DNA of 64,000 nucleotides from Hymenopus coronatus (GCA_030762935.1 CM060883.1:97414001-97478000); one strand, 5' to 3'; positions 10,650 to 23,589 are shown, counted from the stretch's first letter. Made by a program: numbers and translations. The notes: generated by a model from the letters alone, not told the origin.

Positions 10650-11690
10650 CAAATATTAATATAAAAATAATAGTTGCAACCAATCTTCACTTATCTTTTG
10701 GAATCCTTGCCTGGACTAGTTTCGCAACGATTTCATTGCATTATCAACATATCCTTTTGGTCTCTTTTTTGATGTTGTTTATTTACACTGTTATGGTTAC
10801 TGCTACTAGGTGGATTGTGTACTAATGCATTGCTAACTACTGAAATCAAAACAAATTTGGTAAGAGTGTCAATTGGAGGTATATCAAAATTCATTGCATG
10901 ATTTCTATACTTTAATATAAATATTTTCTCCCAAACCATTAAATCTATGGGCCCATTTAAGTGTTTTAATAATTTAACATCTGGATTTATTTCATGATTA
11001 AATTTCCAAAAATGTTCTGCTACAGCTGATTTATCAATCTGTTTGTATTTAATATTCCTAAAGTGTTCTTTTACTCTGATTTCCAAATGCCGTTTAGTCT
11101 TACCAATATAAACAAGGTCACAATTTAAACAGTTTAATTGATAAATGCCAGATTTTTTATTTTTTGAAATTTCATCCTTTTTAGAAAAGCCTAACAAATT
11201 TTTTATACTATATTTATTTTGAGGAACCAATATTATGCCATGCTCTTTGAAAATATTAGTGAATTTTTTATTTGCCCAAGGGTGATAAGTAAATTTTTTA
11301 AAAATGTAATTATCTTTTATTTTCTTAAGCGTAGAAATATCTTTAATAGCTTTTTGATATTTAAACTTCTCAATTTTTTTATTTATAAAATCAGTATTAA
11401 AACCATTAATTAAAGCAGTGTTAATAATGTGTTTATATTCTTTATAGAATTCATCTTTATTAAGGGGTAAATTAATTAACCTATAAATTAAACTATTAAA
11501 AACAGCAAATTTATGTGAAAAAGGGTTAAAGCCATTATTTTTTTTTTATATAATTATCAGTGTGGGTTTGCTTTCTGTATATTCCAAAATTCAATTTATT
11601 GTCTTTTTTTATTATTTTTAAATCCAGGAAAGGGAGATAACCATCACTTTCAGTTTCTAATGTAATTTTAAAATTCACATTACTGAACTG
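10650..11690 (-). mobile_element. Penelope-like element, truncated (RT end + GIY-YIG endonuclease)
   Basis: Reading 5'->3' on the minus strand: the RT tail LPFLDLKIIKKDNKLNF and IYRKQTHTDNYI (about 11640-11550), a basic linker, then a GIY-YIG domain in the ORF ending at 10733. The latter shows SGIYQLNCLNCDLVYIG, KTKRHLEIRVKEHF, AVAEHFWKFNHEI and WEKIFILKYRNH. That RT-to-GIY-YIG order is diagnostic of endonuclease-bearing Penelope-like elements. The frame stays open from about 11690 to 10733 without a clear ATG, so the element is 5'-truncated where the 47-bp minisatellite begins. The domain is intact in sequence; the rest of the RT is missing. A hammerhead-like motif lies at its 3' end. Confidence 0.85.
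10700..10754 (-). ncRNA. Hammerhead-ribozyme-like motif in Penelope 3' end
   Basis: On the minus strand: TTGATAA (for core CTGANGA), a 6-bp stem GCAATG/CGTTGC around loop AAAT, then GAAAC, a minimal helix III (AC-TA-GT) and cleavage-site C (GAAACTAGTC), with partial helix I pairing GGAT...ATTCC and TG...CA outside. Penelope-like elements are known to carry minimal type-I hammerhead ribozymes in their terminal repeats, which is where this lies. C3 is T and G8 is A here, so this copy is probably inactive. Confidence 0.5.
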
Positions 11691-14600
11691 TAACATCTGA
11701 CTCAGTCTCCAGGCAGGCCACCATCATTACTGAACTGTAACAACTGATTGGGTATCCGTAAGGCCACCAACATTACTGAACTGTGCCAACTGACTAAGTC
11801 TCCAGGCAAGCCACCATTATTACTGAACTGCAACAACTGATTGGTTATCCTAGCAGGCCACCACCATTACTGAACAGTGACAACTGATTGGGTATCCGTA
11901 AGGCCACCAACATTACTGAACAGTGACAACTGACTGAGACTCCAGGCAGGCCACCACCATTACTGAACTGCAACAACTGATTGGTTATCCTAGCAGGCCA
12001 CCATCATTACTGAACTGTAACAACTGATTGGGTATCCGTAAGGCCACCAACATTACTGAACTGTGCCAACTGACTAAGTCTCCAGGCAAGCCACCATTAT
12101 TACTGAACTGCAACAACTGATTGGTTATCCTAGCAGGCCACCACCATTACTGAACAGTGACAACTGATTGGGTATCCGTAAGGCCACCAACATTACTGAA
12201 CAGTGACAACTGACTGAGACTCCAGGCAGGCCACCACCATTACTGAACTGTAACAACTGATTGGGTATCCGTAAGGCCACCAACATTACTGAACAGTGAC
12301 AACTGACTGAGACTCCAGGCAGGCCACCACCATTACTGAACAGTGACAACTGACTGAGACTCCAGGCAGGCCACCACCATTACTGAACTGTAACAACTGA
12401 TTGGGTATCCGTAAGGCCACCAACATTACTGAACAGTGACAACTGACTGAGACTCCAGGCAGGCCACCACCATTACTGAACTGTAACAACTGATTGGGTA
12501 TCCGTAAGGCCACCAACATTACTGAACAGTGACAACTGACTGAGACTCCAGGCAGGTCACCATCATTGCTGAACTGTAACAACAGAGTGGTTATCCAGGC
12601 CGGCCACCATCATTACTCAACTGTAACAACTGACTGGGTATCCAGGCAGGACACCACCAATACTGAACTGTGACAATTGACTGGGTATCCAGCCAGGCCA
12701 CTATCATTACTGCACTGTCACAACTGATTGGGTATCTAGGCAGGCCACCATCATTACTGAACTGTGCAAACTGACTGAGTATCCAGGCTGCCACCATCAT
12801 TACTGAGCTGTGAAAACTGACTGAGTATCCAGACAAGCCACCAACATTACTGAGCTGTGACAACTGACTGAGTATCCAGACAGGCCACCATAATTACTGA
12901 ACTGGTACAACTGACTGAGTATCCAGACAGGCCGCCATCAATACTGAACTTTAACAACTGACTGGGTATCCAGGCAGGCCATGACTATTACAGAACTGTG
13001 ACAACTGACTGAGTATACAGGCAGGCCACCACCATTACTGAAATATAACAACTGGCTGGCTATCCAGGCAGTCCGCCATGATTGCTGAATTGTGACAACT
13101 GACTGGGTATCCAGGCAGGCCACTATCATTGCTGAATTGTGGAAACTAACTGGGTATCAAGCAGTCCACCATCATTACTGAACCATGAAAACTTACTGGG
13201 TGTCCAGGCAGGCCACCACCATTACTGAAATATAACAACTGACAGGGTATCCAGGCAGTTCACCATCATTACTGAACTGTAACAACTGACTGAGTGTCCA
13301 GGCAGGCCACTATCATTGCTGAACTGTGAAAACTGACTGGGTATCCAGGCAGGTCACTATCATTGGTGAACTGTGAAAGCTGACCGGGTATCAAGACAGG
13401 CCACCACCATTACTGAAATATAACAACTGACAGGGTATCCATGCAGGCCACCACCATCACTGAACTGTGAAAACTGACTGGGTATCCAGGCAGGCCACCA
13501 CCATTATTGAAATATACAACTGACAGGGCATCCAGGCAGGCCACCATCATTTCTGAACTGTGAAAACTGACAGGGTATCCAGGCAGGCCACCACCATTAC
13601 TGAACTGTGAAAACTGACAGGGTATCCAGGCAGGCCACCTTCATTACTGAACTGTGAAAACTGACTGGGCATCCAGGCAGGCCAACACCATTACTGAACT
13701 GTTAAAACTGACAGGGTATCCAGGCAGGCCACCACCATTACTGGACTGTGAAAACTGACTGGGTATCCAGGCAGGCCACCACCATTACTTAATTGTGAAA
13801 ACTGACACGTTATCCAGGCAGGCCACAACCATTACTGAAATATAACAACTGACTGGGTATCCAGGCAGGCCACCATCATTACTGAACTGTGACAACTGAC
13901 TCGGTATCCAGGCAGGTCTCTATCATTAATGAACTGTAACAACTGACTGGGTATCCAGGCAGGCCACCATCATTGCTGAACTGTTACAATTGACTGAGTC
14001 TCCAGGCAGGCCACCATCATTACTGAACTGTAACAACTGACTGGGTATCCAGGGAGGCCACCACCATTACTGAACTGTAACAACTGACTGGGTATCCAGG
14101 GAGGCCACCATCATTACCGAAATGTGACAGCTGACTCGGTATCCAGGCAGGCCACCATCATTACTGAACTGTAACATCTGACTGGGTATCCAGGCAGGCC
14201 ACCATCATTACTGAACTGTAACAACTGACTGGGTATCCAGGCAGGCCACCACCATTACTGAACTGTAACAACTGACTGGGTATCCAGGGAGGCCACCATC
14301 ATTACCGAAATGTGACAGCTGACTCGGTATCCAGGCAGGCCACCATCATTACTGAACTATAACAACTGACTGGGTATCCAGGCAGGCCACCATCATTGCT
14401 GAACTGTAACAACTGACTGGGTATCCAGGCAGGCCACTATCATTGCTGAACTGTAACAACTGACTGGGTATCCAGGCAGGCCACTATCATTGCTGAACTG
14501 TAACAACTGACTGGGTATCCAGGCAGGCCACTATCATTACTGAACTGTGACAACTGACTGGGTTTCCAGGCTGGCCACCATCATAACTGAACTGTGACAA

Positions 14601-17600
14601 CTGACTGGGTATCCAGGGAGGCCACCATCATTACTGAACTGTAACAACTGACTGGGTATCCTGAGAGGCCACCATCATTACTGAACTGTAACAACTGACT
14701 GGGTATCCAGGGAGGCCACCATCATTACTGAACTGAGACAAATGACTCGGTATCCAGGCAGGCCACCATCATTACTGAACTGTAACAACTGACTGGGTAT
14801 CCAGGCAGGCCACCATCATTGCTGAACTGTTACAATTGACTGAGTCTCCAGGCAGGCCACCATCATTACTGAACTGTAACAACTGACTGGGTATCCAGGG
14901 AGGCCACCATCATTACTGAACTGTAACAACTGACTGGGTTTTCAGGGAGGATAACATCATTACTGAACTGTAACAACTAACTGGGTATCCAGTGAGGCCA
15001 CCATCATTACTGAACTGTAACAACTGACTGAATCTCCAGTCTGGCCACCATCATTACTGAACTGTAACAACTAACTGGGTATCCAGTGAGGCCACCATCA
15101 TTACTGAACTGTAACAACTGACTGAATCTCCAGTCTGGCCACCATCATTACTTAACTGTAACAACTGACTGTGTATACAGGAAGGCCGCCATCATTACTG
15201 AACTGTAACAACTGACTGGGTATCCAGGGAGGCCACCACCATTGCTGAACTGTAACAACTGACTGGGTATCCAGGCAGGCCACCACCATTGCTGAACTTT
15301 AACAACTGACTGGGTATCCAGGCAGGCCACCATCATTACTGAACTGTAACAAGTGACTGGGTATCCAGGCAGGCCACCATCATTACTGAACTGTAACAAC
15401 TCACTGGGTCTCCAGGCTGGCCTACATCATTACTGAACTGTAACAACTGACTATGTATCCAGGGAGGCCACCATCATTACTGAACTGTAACAATTGACTG
15501 GGTCTCCAGGCTGGCCACCATCATTACTGAACTGTAACAACTGACTGGGTTTCCAGGCTGGCTACCATCATTACTAACTGTAACAACTGACTGGGTATCC
15601 AGGGAGGCCACCATCATTACTGAACTGTAACAACTGACTGGGTTTCCAGGGAGGATAACATCATTACTGAACTGTAACAACTGACTGGGTCTCCAGGCTG
15701 GCCACCACCATTACTGAACTGTAACAACTGACTGGGTCTCCAGGCTGGCCACCATCATTACTGAACTGTAACAACTGACTGGGTCTCCAGGCTGGCCACC
15801 ATCATTACTGAACTGTAACAACTAACTGGTTATCCAGTGAGGCCACCATCATTACTGAACTGTGACAACTGACTCGGTATCCAGCCAGGCCACCATCATT
15901 ACTGAACTATAAAAACTGACTGGGTGTCCAGGCAGGCCACCACCATTACTGAACTGTGACAACTGACTGGGTCTCCAGGCTGGCCACCATCATTACTGAA
16001 CTGTGAAAGCTGACTGAGTATCCAGGCAGGCCACCTCCATTACAGAACTTTGACACCTGACTGAGTCTCCAGGCAGGCCCCCATCATTATTGAACTGTGA
16101 AAACTGACTGAGTATCCAGGCAGGCCACCATCATTACTGAACTGTGAAAACTGACTGGGTATCCAGGCAGCCCTCCCATCATTATTGAACTGTGAAAATT
16201 GACTGGGTACCCAGGAAGGCCACTATCATTGCTGAACTGCGAAAACTAACTGGATATCCAGGCAGTCCACCATCATTGCTGGACTGTAACAACTGACTCT
16301 GTATCCAGGCAGGCCACTATCATTGGTGAACTGTGAAAACTGACTGGGTGTCCATGCAGGCTACTATCATTTTTGAACTGTTAAAACTGACTGGGTATTC
16401 AGGCAGGCCACTATCTTTATCGAACTGTGAAAACTGACTGGGTATCCAGGCAGGTGACCACAATTACTGAACGGTAACAACTGACTGGATATCCAGGCAG
16501 GCCACTATCATTGCTGAACTGTAACAACTGACTGTGTATCCAGGCAGGCCACTATCATTGCAAAACTGTAAAAACTGACAAGGAGTCCAGTCACGCCACC
16601 ACCATTGCTGAACTGTAACAACTGACTGTGTATTCAGGAAGGCCACCACCATTGCTGAACTGTCACAACTTACTGTGTATCCAGGCAGGCCACTATCATT
16701 GCTGAACTTTGAAAACTGACTTGGTATCCAGGCAGGCCACTATCATTGCTGAACTGTGAAAACTGACTGGGTGTCCAGGCAGGCCGCCACCATTGCTGAA
16801 CTGTAACAACTGGCTGTGTATCCAGGCAGGCAACCATCATTGCTGAACTGTAACAACTGACTGTGTATCCAGGCAGGCCACCACCATTGCTGAACTGTAA
16901 CAACTGACTGGGTATCCAGGCAGGCCACCATCATTGCTGAACTGTAACAACTGACTGGGTATCCAGGCAGGCCACCATCATTGCTGAACTGTAACAACTG
17001 ATTGAGTCTCCAGGGAGGCCACCATCATTACTGAACTGTAACAACTGACTGAGTCTCCAGGCAGGCCACTATCATTGCTGAACTGTAACAACTAACTGGG
17101 TATCCAGGCAGGCCACCATCATAACTGAACTGTAACAAGTGACTGAGTCTCCAGGCAGGCCACCATCATTACTGAACTGTGACAACTGACTCGCTATCCA
17201 GGCAGGCCACCTTCATTACTGAACTGTAACAACTGATTGGGTATCCAGGCAGGTCACCATCATTTCTGAACTGTAACAACTGACTGAGTCTCCAGGGAGG
17301 CCACCATCATTACTCAACTGTGACAACTGTCTCGGTATCCAGGCAGGCCACCATCATTAATGAACTGTAACAACTGATTGGGTATCCAGGCAGGCCACCA
17401 TCATTACTGAACTGTAACAACTGATTGGGTGTCCAGGCAGGCCGCCATCATTACTGAACTGTGACAACTGACTGGATATCCAGGCAGGCCGCCATCATTA
17501 CTGAACTGATACAACTGATTGGGTATCCAGTTAGGCCGCCAACATTACTGAACTGTAACAACTGATTGGGTATCCAGGCAGGCCGCCATCATTACTGAAC

Positions 17601-18360
17601 TGTGACAACTGACTGGGTATCCAGGCAGGCCACCACCATCACTGAACTGTAACAAGTGACTGGGTATCCAGGCAGGCCACCACCATTGCTGAACTGTGTC
17701 ATCTGACTGAGTCTCCAGGCAGGCCACCACCATTGCTGAACTGTAACAACTGACTGGGTATCCAGGCAGGCCACTATCATTGCTGAACTGTAACAACTGA
17801 CTGGGTATCCAGGCAGGCCACTATCATTGCTGCAATTTAACAACTGACTGGGTATCCAGGCAGGCCACTATCATTACTGAACTGTAACAACTGACTGGGT
17901 ATCCAGGCAGGCCACTATCATTGCTGAACTGTAACAAATGTCTGGGTATCCAGGCAGGCCACTATCATTACTGAACAGTAACAACTGTCTGGGTATCCAA
18001 TCAGGCCACCATCATTGCTGAAATTTAACAACTGACTGAGTCTCCAGGCAGGCCACCATCATTACCGAACTGCAACAATTGACTGGGTATCCAGGCGGGC
18101 CACCATCATTGCTGAACTGTAACAACTGACTGGGGATCCAGGCAGGCCACCACCATTACTGAACTGCAACAACTGACAGAGTTTCCGGGCAGGCCACAAC
18201 CATTACTGAACTGTAACAACTGACAGGCTCTCCACGGCAGACCACAACCATTACTGAACTGTAACAACTGACAGTGTCTGCAAGCAGGCCACAACCATTG
18301 CTGAACTGTGACACCTGACTGGTTCTCCACAGCGGACCACAACCATTGCTGAACTGTGAT
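11690..18360. repeat. 47-bp minisatellite, about 140 units
   Basis: Head-to-tail monomers with words TATCCAGGCAGGCCACC, ATCATTACTGAACTGTAA and CAACTGACTGGG; the spacing between identical points is 47 bp. The left 900 bp shows higher-order structure: a block of six monomers recurs after 280 bp (11731 versus 12011), then 94/141-bp units. The rest is degenerate monomers. Because 47 is not a multiple of 3, the minus strand reads as a 47-residue peptide cycle over 141 bp, which explains the many spurious minus ORFs of 60-98 codons. The left edge meets the truncated Penelope-like element, and the right edge meets a possible transposase remnant. Confidence 0.97.
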
Positions 18361-18500
18361 AACAGGTGCAGGATGCTTGGGACAGTGTATCTCATTAAGC
18401 CATTCGCCACCAGCACGATTACGTGCCTGTATCGCATCCCGAGGGGTGCACCAAATATTAATGTGACTATTGGGACCTGTATGTTTTGTTATCAGATGAT
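18361..18500 (+). pseudogene. Possible DDE transposase C-terminal remnant
   Basis: Just after the last minisatellite unit, the plus strand reads VQDAWDSVS, a stop, then across frames RLRACIASRGV. This resembles the ends of Tc1/IS630-type transposases (..W..I......R..A.I.A+GG). It is short and stop-containing, so the assignment is weak. Confidence 0.25.
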
Positions 18501-18925
18501 GTTATCTTGACGTATTTTCTTGTACACACCTCTTCATTTAAGTTAACCACTACTTGGTGTTTTTTTCCATGAGTGTATTTACTGCACTTACATCTACAGA
18601 TAGAGTAGGTATGATGTATCAGTCTCTAAATCACTGTCAGAATTGTGTATTTAAATTGCGTTGTTTGGCTCAAATGGTAAGAACAGATACCATATTTGCT
18701 CACTTTAAAAGCTAGTGCTAGTTTCAGGTCTATTACCTAGAAGTAGTGATTGGTTAGTGTTTAGGTGCCTCGCTTTTTAAAATTACATATGATAACTTCA
18801 TTTAACTCAAACCGCAAGTGGACCTTATTTGTTATTGGAAATATTTCATGATGTGGCATATCTGTTTACAGGATTTATCTTGTTTCTCAGTGCTGAGTGA
18901 TTGATAACATCATAGAGGTATTGAT
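18500..18925 (+). other. Intron C-D, no recognisable feature
   Basis: AT-rich intronic sequence with no ORF, repeat or RNA gene that I can support. Confidence 0.6.
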
Positions 18926-18929
18926 GAAG

Positions 18930-19580
18930 AACAAAAATTAGCTCTTACAATTTTCATTAAAATATCTCTTGTTTAAGATAACTTCATAACAAATTATGTA
19001 TATCCATAGTTTTCTGGGAATAGTCTCGAAGTGCTCTTCATTCTTAATGACTTTTCATAACTGTAAGAAATAGAGGAAGTCTACTACACCAAAAATGTAG
19101 ATCTTGTTAAAGCAAGTAATATCTATGTGTATTAATTTGTTGAGTTGGTTTTTTAACACTACATCACTTACATTGTTATTTTGAGGGACTAGTTTCGAAA
19201 GCCTCTGCTTTCATTTTCAACCTCACAGGTCCAACTTCTGTTAAATAATTAACCATTTATGAGATATTTCTAGTTACAGGCTTCAATTTTTCAATATCTA
19301 TACTCAAATGGGAAGTTCTCATTCATTTTCATTTTATTTAACTCCAGGGCAAGCAAAGAGAATGGAATTTTGTAACCTAGGAACCAGCTTTTCAAAGATT
19401 TTACTATTGCTTTAGTCTATTGCATTCCCTTATTTCTTTTGAATCTAATAGAAAATATATAATAAGACAATTTCTACTAATGTTTATCTCAATTGGCATG
19501 AGGTAGAGAGAAGAGCAAGGTTTTGTAAGAATAGCAGATTAGCTGCTGAAAGTCATGTAAAGGAAAAAGTGAGTAATGTT
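18930..19580 (+). repeat. Dispersed repeat copy, long form
   Basis: The first part has TTTTCTGGGAATAGTCTCGAAG and AGAAATAGAGGAAGTCTACTACACC. The second part has AACCAGCTTTTCAAAGATTTTACTATTG, TTTAGTCTATTGCATTCCCTTA and GAAAGTCATGTAAA. The same two parts lie in the same order at 28430-28960 and reversed at 23590-24260, so both belong to one longer unit. Confidence 0.6.
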
Positions 19581-19799
19581 CTGCACTTAGCCAAGGACAC
19601 ACAGATTTCTCTCAGCAAGAACCTATTCAATTACACTTGACACAATGAAGCACTTTACTTCAACTTTGTTTCTCAACGTTAGCTCCAAATTAACATTTTA
19701 AATGTCTTTTATTATTCATGAAATGTGACTCAAAACTGCACTGTTATTGTGCTTTTACAGTAATTTATTTACTTTTTTTTTCACAACTAGTTTAAAAAA

Positions 19800-20195
19800 A
19801 AAATAGTACTTCAATGGATAGTGGCACATTGTGGAATAGAAGGCAATGTAACTGCTGATTTTCTTGCCAAAAAAGGCAGCAAAATAATATTAAAATTATC
19901 TGGTCCTTTATCTTATCACTATTAAGACAGTAATTTCTGCAACGTATAGCAATAAATTTAAAGAAGAATTTGCATCACAAGCGAAAGGAAAGAGATGTTA
20001 AAATCTGTGTAATGAAACACAAAATTTCTGCACTACCAAGAAAATCTTTGGTAGTAACTTTTAGACTACTAACAGGTGTTAACAAACACTTCTGTAGAAT
20101 TGGTATTGCTGAATCTGCCATATGTCTGTTCTGTGTACGAGACCACCTAGCCTTTGATCAAAACACTGCAGTGCAAGAGAGCAAATGGTGCTAAA
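19800..20195 (+). pseudogene. Non-LTR retrotransposon RNase H remnant
   Basis: The plus strand reads LQWIVAHCGIEGNVTADFLAKKGSK (19808-19885; given here only as a motif region of RNase H: H-C-G, EGN, AD, AKKG), then stops and a frameshifted tail RLLTGVNKHFCRIGIAE with ICLFC. The same RNase H end (PAHCGTQGN.TADVLAKKGSK) ends the fragment at 31240-32165, so both come from one RNase H-bearing family. Only the last catalytic region is present; it is not functional. Confidence 0.6.
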
Positions 20196-20199
20196 CAGT

Positions 20200-21494
20200 A
20201 GAAACCAACCAACCACTTTTTTTTCACAATAAGATATTTCAAAGTGTTTCATCATTTCATTTTGCTTCTAATCAAATGCATGTAGGATGTAACTGTGCAA
20301 AAAAAAAAAAACACTCGGACACAATCAACTGTTTCCCAAAGCAGTGGATGGTGAATGGATAGATGGTTGGTCACAATGTCACTCAGACTCTGTGATGATA
20401 AAGTCATTACTGCTACTCGTATACATGCCTTACCTAGACCATAAAGTTATAAGGTGACTCACATAAAATTAGATAATATAAAGGACAAAAATGGTCTCAT
20501 ATATACAGTGGTACCTTAATAACAAAGATAAACAGTAGAGGTTGCATGTGGATAATATTTCAAGAGCAGACAAGTGCTCAATACTTCATTGGTCGTTGGG
20601 TACTTGACTCCTTAGTCTTTATTTGATCGATTGTGTTGTTTTGGAATGAGAGCAGAGCAACAACATTCTGACATATGTGGTTTCATTTTGTCTGTAGATT
20701 CCAGAGCTAATGCGTATGTGTGTTTTGTTTAATAATTTAGCTAGTTCATGGTAAATTAGATAGCCTATTCATCATAATGGCTGAGGGTCTCAGAGAAAGA
20801 AACTTTATTTGGTTGCCAGCACTGCAGAAAGATAAGAGGAAACATCTCCCCCCTTCCCTCCCTGTAAAACAAGTGCCCAAGAAAATGTGCACATATGATA
20901 TTTTATGAGGGGAATACAAGTTATTCCTGAAAGGGATACCAATGTGAATTTAAGAGAGGGTTACAAAATGGGCTATCCCTCCTCCTATTAATTTATACCC
21001 TGATGTTGTCTCTAGATCTGAAAGTCTAAATGCAGCTTAATTAAAGGTATCTATTTTAGCAATATTATCAGGGAAGATTTATTTAGATATAAGAAACAAT
21101 GATAAGGCTCCGTATGCTGTGCCATAGTATTCTAAGTGTTGATGGTCTGAAGTAAGCAAACTAATCCCATTTTATAATACTGAAACTAGTGCCTGCAAAA
21201 CTTCAACATAAATGTGTATATTTGTTTGTAATTAATTCTGCTAGCATTTTTCTCACAATCACTGAAATTAAAAATTCAGCATCTAAGGCCAAGTTGTATG
21301 TTTGATAGCATTATTATTTCAGTACGATGACCAATGGATATGCTGATTAAAATCATTCACTTGATTCTGTTCATAAAAGTGTAGTAATCTGGCTTCTCCG
21401 TAGCTTTTATTTTAAAATTTGCATCGCTGCTGTCTTCATGTAATAATAGCTGTACCTGGAATTCAGAATGTAACAATACTGTTATTTCATACAG
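20200..21494 (+). other. Intron C-D, distal part
   Basis: Non-coding, AT-rich, with poly-A and poly-T runs near 20220 and 20300. No ORF or recognised repeat. It ends in acceptor TTTCATACAG before exon D. Intron C-D is 11,537 bp (9958-21494). Confidence 0.65.
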
Positions 21495-21599
21495 GTGGAT
21501 GAACTGATGCGCTTGGCTCCAGAATTATTCTCTCAGAAAAGTACAACAGCAACCTCTTCCTCTCAATCTGCTGCTCCTGTAGCACCCAAAAGGCTTAAG
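21495..21599 (+). CDS. Coiled-coil protein, internal exon D (35 codons)
   Basis: Acceptor ATACAG, donor GTAAGC, phase 0 at both ends. It encodes VDELMRLAPELFSQKSTTA, then TSSSQSAAPVAPKRLK. The coiled coil ends here and passes into a Ser/Thr/Ala/Pro-rich, basic, probably disordered segment. It joins exon E as KRLK-GPKSRESS. Confidence 0.9.
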
Positions 21600-22168
21600 G
21601 TAAGCATTACTAAACTTTCTTTAAACTAACAAATATGATCTATACTTGTATTTTACTTATTTTCTCAGTTGTAGTAAGGAAAACAAATTGGTATAAATGA
21701 TGTTTTTTGCCACGTGACAGTATAACATTCCAAAAACAGTATAAAAGGTTCTATTTATGGAGAACATGAAAACTGTTTGTTCTATAATTACAATTGTTAT
21801 TGATGAATGCTAAAACAAAATAAATCACATCCAACAATTCTTAAGAAAACAAAAAGCAAATCCAGGTTGTCGGAATATGTGCTCGGGTACAAAATAAAAA
21901 GAAAACTCAAAGATATTAGGAAGAAGATTCAAGAGCACATGGTCAGGGGAGAGGACATATCTGTATGACCACATGCATGTTCAAGCACAAACACACAGAG
22001 TGCTAATAACATTTACAGTAAAGTTATGTTGCAATAAATCAAATGTATAACTTACACTAAGTAGTCTATTATTTCAATGTCATAAATAATTTTGGAAATA
22101 TTCCTGAATTACTTCTCTTATATACCTACATATATTTATTTTTGTTTATAAATGTTAAACATTTGCAG
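21600..22168 (+). other. Intron D-E (569 bp)
   Basis: The shortest intron of the gene. AT-rich with no recognisable element; acceptor AAACATTTGCAG. Confidence 0.75.
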
Positions 22169-22235
22169 GGGCCAAAATCTAGAGAATCCTCTAGAGAATC
22201 ATCACCCTCTGTTGAGAGAAAAGAGTACAAACGAG
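22169..22235 (+). CDS. Coiled-coil protein, internal exon E (22 codons + 1 nt)
   Basis: Acceptor TTTGCAG and donor GTAAGT. It starts in phase 0 and ends after one base of a codon. It encodes GPKSRESSRESSPSVERK then EYKR, with the next codon (Glu) split with exon F. Ser/Arg/Glu-rich with RESS repeats, a likely phosphorylated disordered linker. The odd length is matched exactly by exon F's two-base start, which supports both calls. Confidence 0.88.
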
Positions 22236-22400
22236 GTAAGTAAGCCTTGGTATTCAGCATGTTTAGTCCAGGCTCAATATATGAATAAATGTAGTTTTTA
22301 TGTATGTCTGGAGTTCATTAGTAATGTTTTATAGAAATATGACTGGCCTCTGCATGCTACAGCACAAACTGCTTCACTTGAAATGTTCATTGACATCCTA

Positions 22401-22782
22401 ATTTCCTTTATTTCAAATAAGACAACATTACCACTGATAGGATAATAGGTATACAAAGGGCAATATGATACAATATTTTCATTTGAAAATCCTTTTGAAT
22501 TAGTGCTGCAGTGCCAGAGGTAGGATTTGCATCATAAAATTTCAGTTTAGCATATAAGGGTTCTTCATTTAAAGCCTAACTGGCACGTGGCATTTCCTTT
22601 ATTTCAAATAAGACAACATTACCACTGCTAGGATAATAGGTATACAAAGGCCAATATGATACGATATTTTCATTTGAAAATCCTTTTGAATTAGTGCTGC
22701 AGTGCCAGAGGTAGGATTTGCATCATAAAATATCAGTTTAGCATATAAGGGTTGCTCATTTAAAGCCTAACTGGCGCGTGGC
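22401..22782. repeat. Local tandem duplication, two 191-bp copies
   Basis: 22401-22591 and 22592-22782 are near-identical, both running from ATTTCCTTTATTTCAAATAA to GCCTAACTGGC. Only a few substitutions separate them, so the duplication is fairly recent. No coding content. Confidence 0.92.
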
Positions 22783-22829
22783 ATTTCGGCTTTGCCACAG
22801 CCAGCTTTTGCTCCTATATAAGCATGTAT

Positions 22830-23501
22830 ATTTACAGTCTGCTTGTTAAATATTGGACCAATTATGCATCTAACGCTAACAGCACACCAAACTCCAACCT
22901 TCCAATCATAATGAGGGATTTCTTGGATGCAAATCTTCAGAGGCCCAGTACCGTGTTATCAGTGTTGACATGACCATTTAGGTGGACCACACCTCATCGG
23001 AAAAGAACAGAAGCTATGGATCAAATAAACCGTCATTCAGTGATGAAACAAACCACTAGCAATAAATCATTAGTGAAACTTGGTCACCTTCACTTATAAG
23101 CTGCTTTTTTTTTTAATAACTTAGTTCTTCTTTGTGCAGAAGACTGAAATTGTCACCCGTTGTGCTAATTTTGGGATGGATTTTGTTGGTGAATGTTCAA
23201 GACTTGCTCCTATGTCTAACTTTTCTTGTGTTAAAACTGTATGTTTACGCTTTTGTTCTTTGTTTGCCACAGAACCAGTGGTTTTGAATTTCTTGACAAT
23301 CTTCACTAGGGAACTTATGAACATACTCTGTGGTGATTCCCATTGCACTAGAGTGAATCGCCTGCTAATGTTGGTGGCCTGCCCGGTCTCAGGAGAGGCC
23401 AAACAGGTTTTAAATAAAGAACCCTGCAGATGCTCAGTACAACTGAGCTCCAATGAATGATGCCTCACAAAATATTGAAGGCCTTGTTGCAAAGTTGACA
23501 T
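22830..23501 (-). pseudogene. DUF4817-HTH / DDE transposase, internally deleted
   Basis: The minus ORF 23501-23121 has the N-terminal helix-turn-helix pattern of insect DUF4817 proteins: SLVKIVKKFKTTGSVANK, KRKHTVLTQEKL, LEHSPTKSIPKLAQR. Farther along (about 23010-22840), broken frames give SDEVW, RYWASEDLH and VGVWCAVS, the DDE block around the first catalytic Asp (usual pattern F.DE.WF...G..N...R.W..ENP). The stretch between is shorter than usual and later catalytic residues are missing. Frameshifts are present, so it is a dead copy. Confidence 0.65.
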
Positions 23502-23589
23502 TCTGTGTAACAGTGTAAATTGTCATTTGTTTTTCAATATAAATACCATAAAAAAGAGGATCGAAAATACAAGAAGAACAACAGCAGTA

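Noticed and set aside
12125..18437. Many minus-strand ORFs of 60-98 codons with repeated LQFSNDGGLPGYPV-type peptides
   Set aside because: They come from the 47-bp minisatellite read through its three frames every 141 bp; no start context, splice sites or non-repeat flanks.
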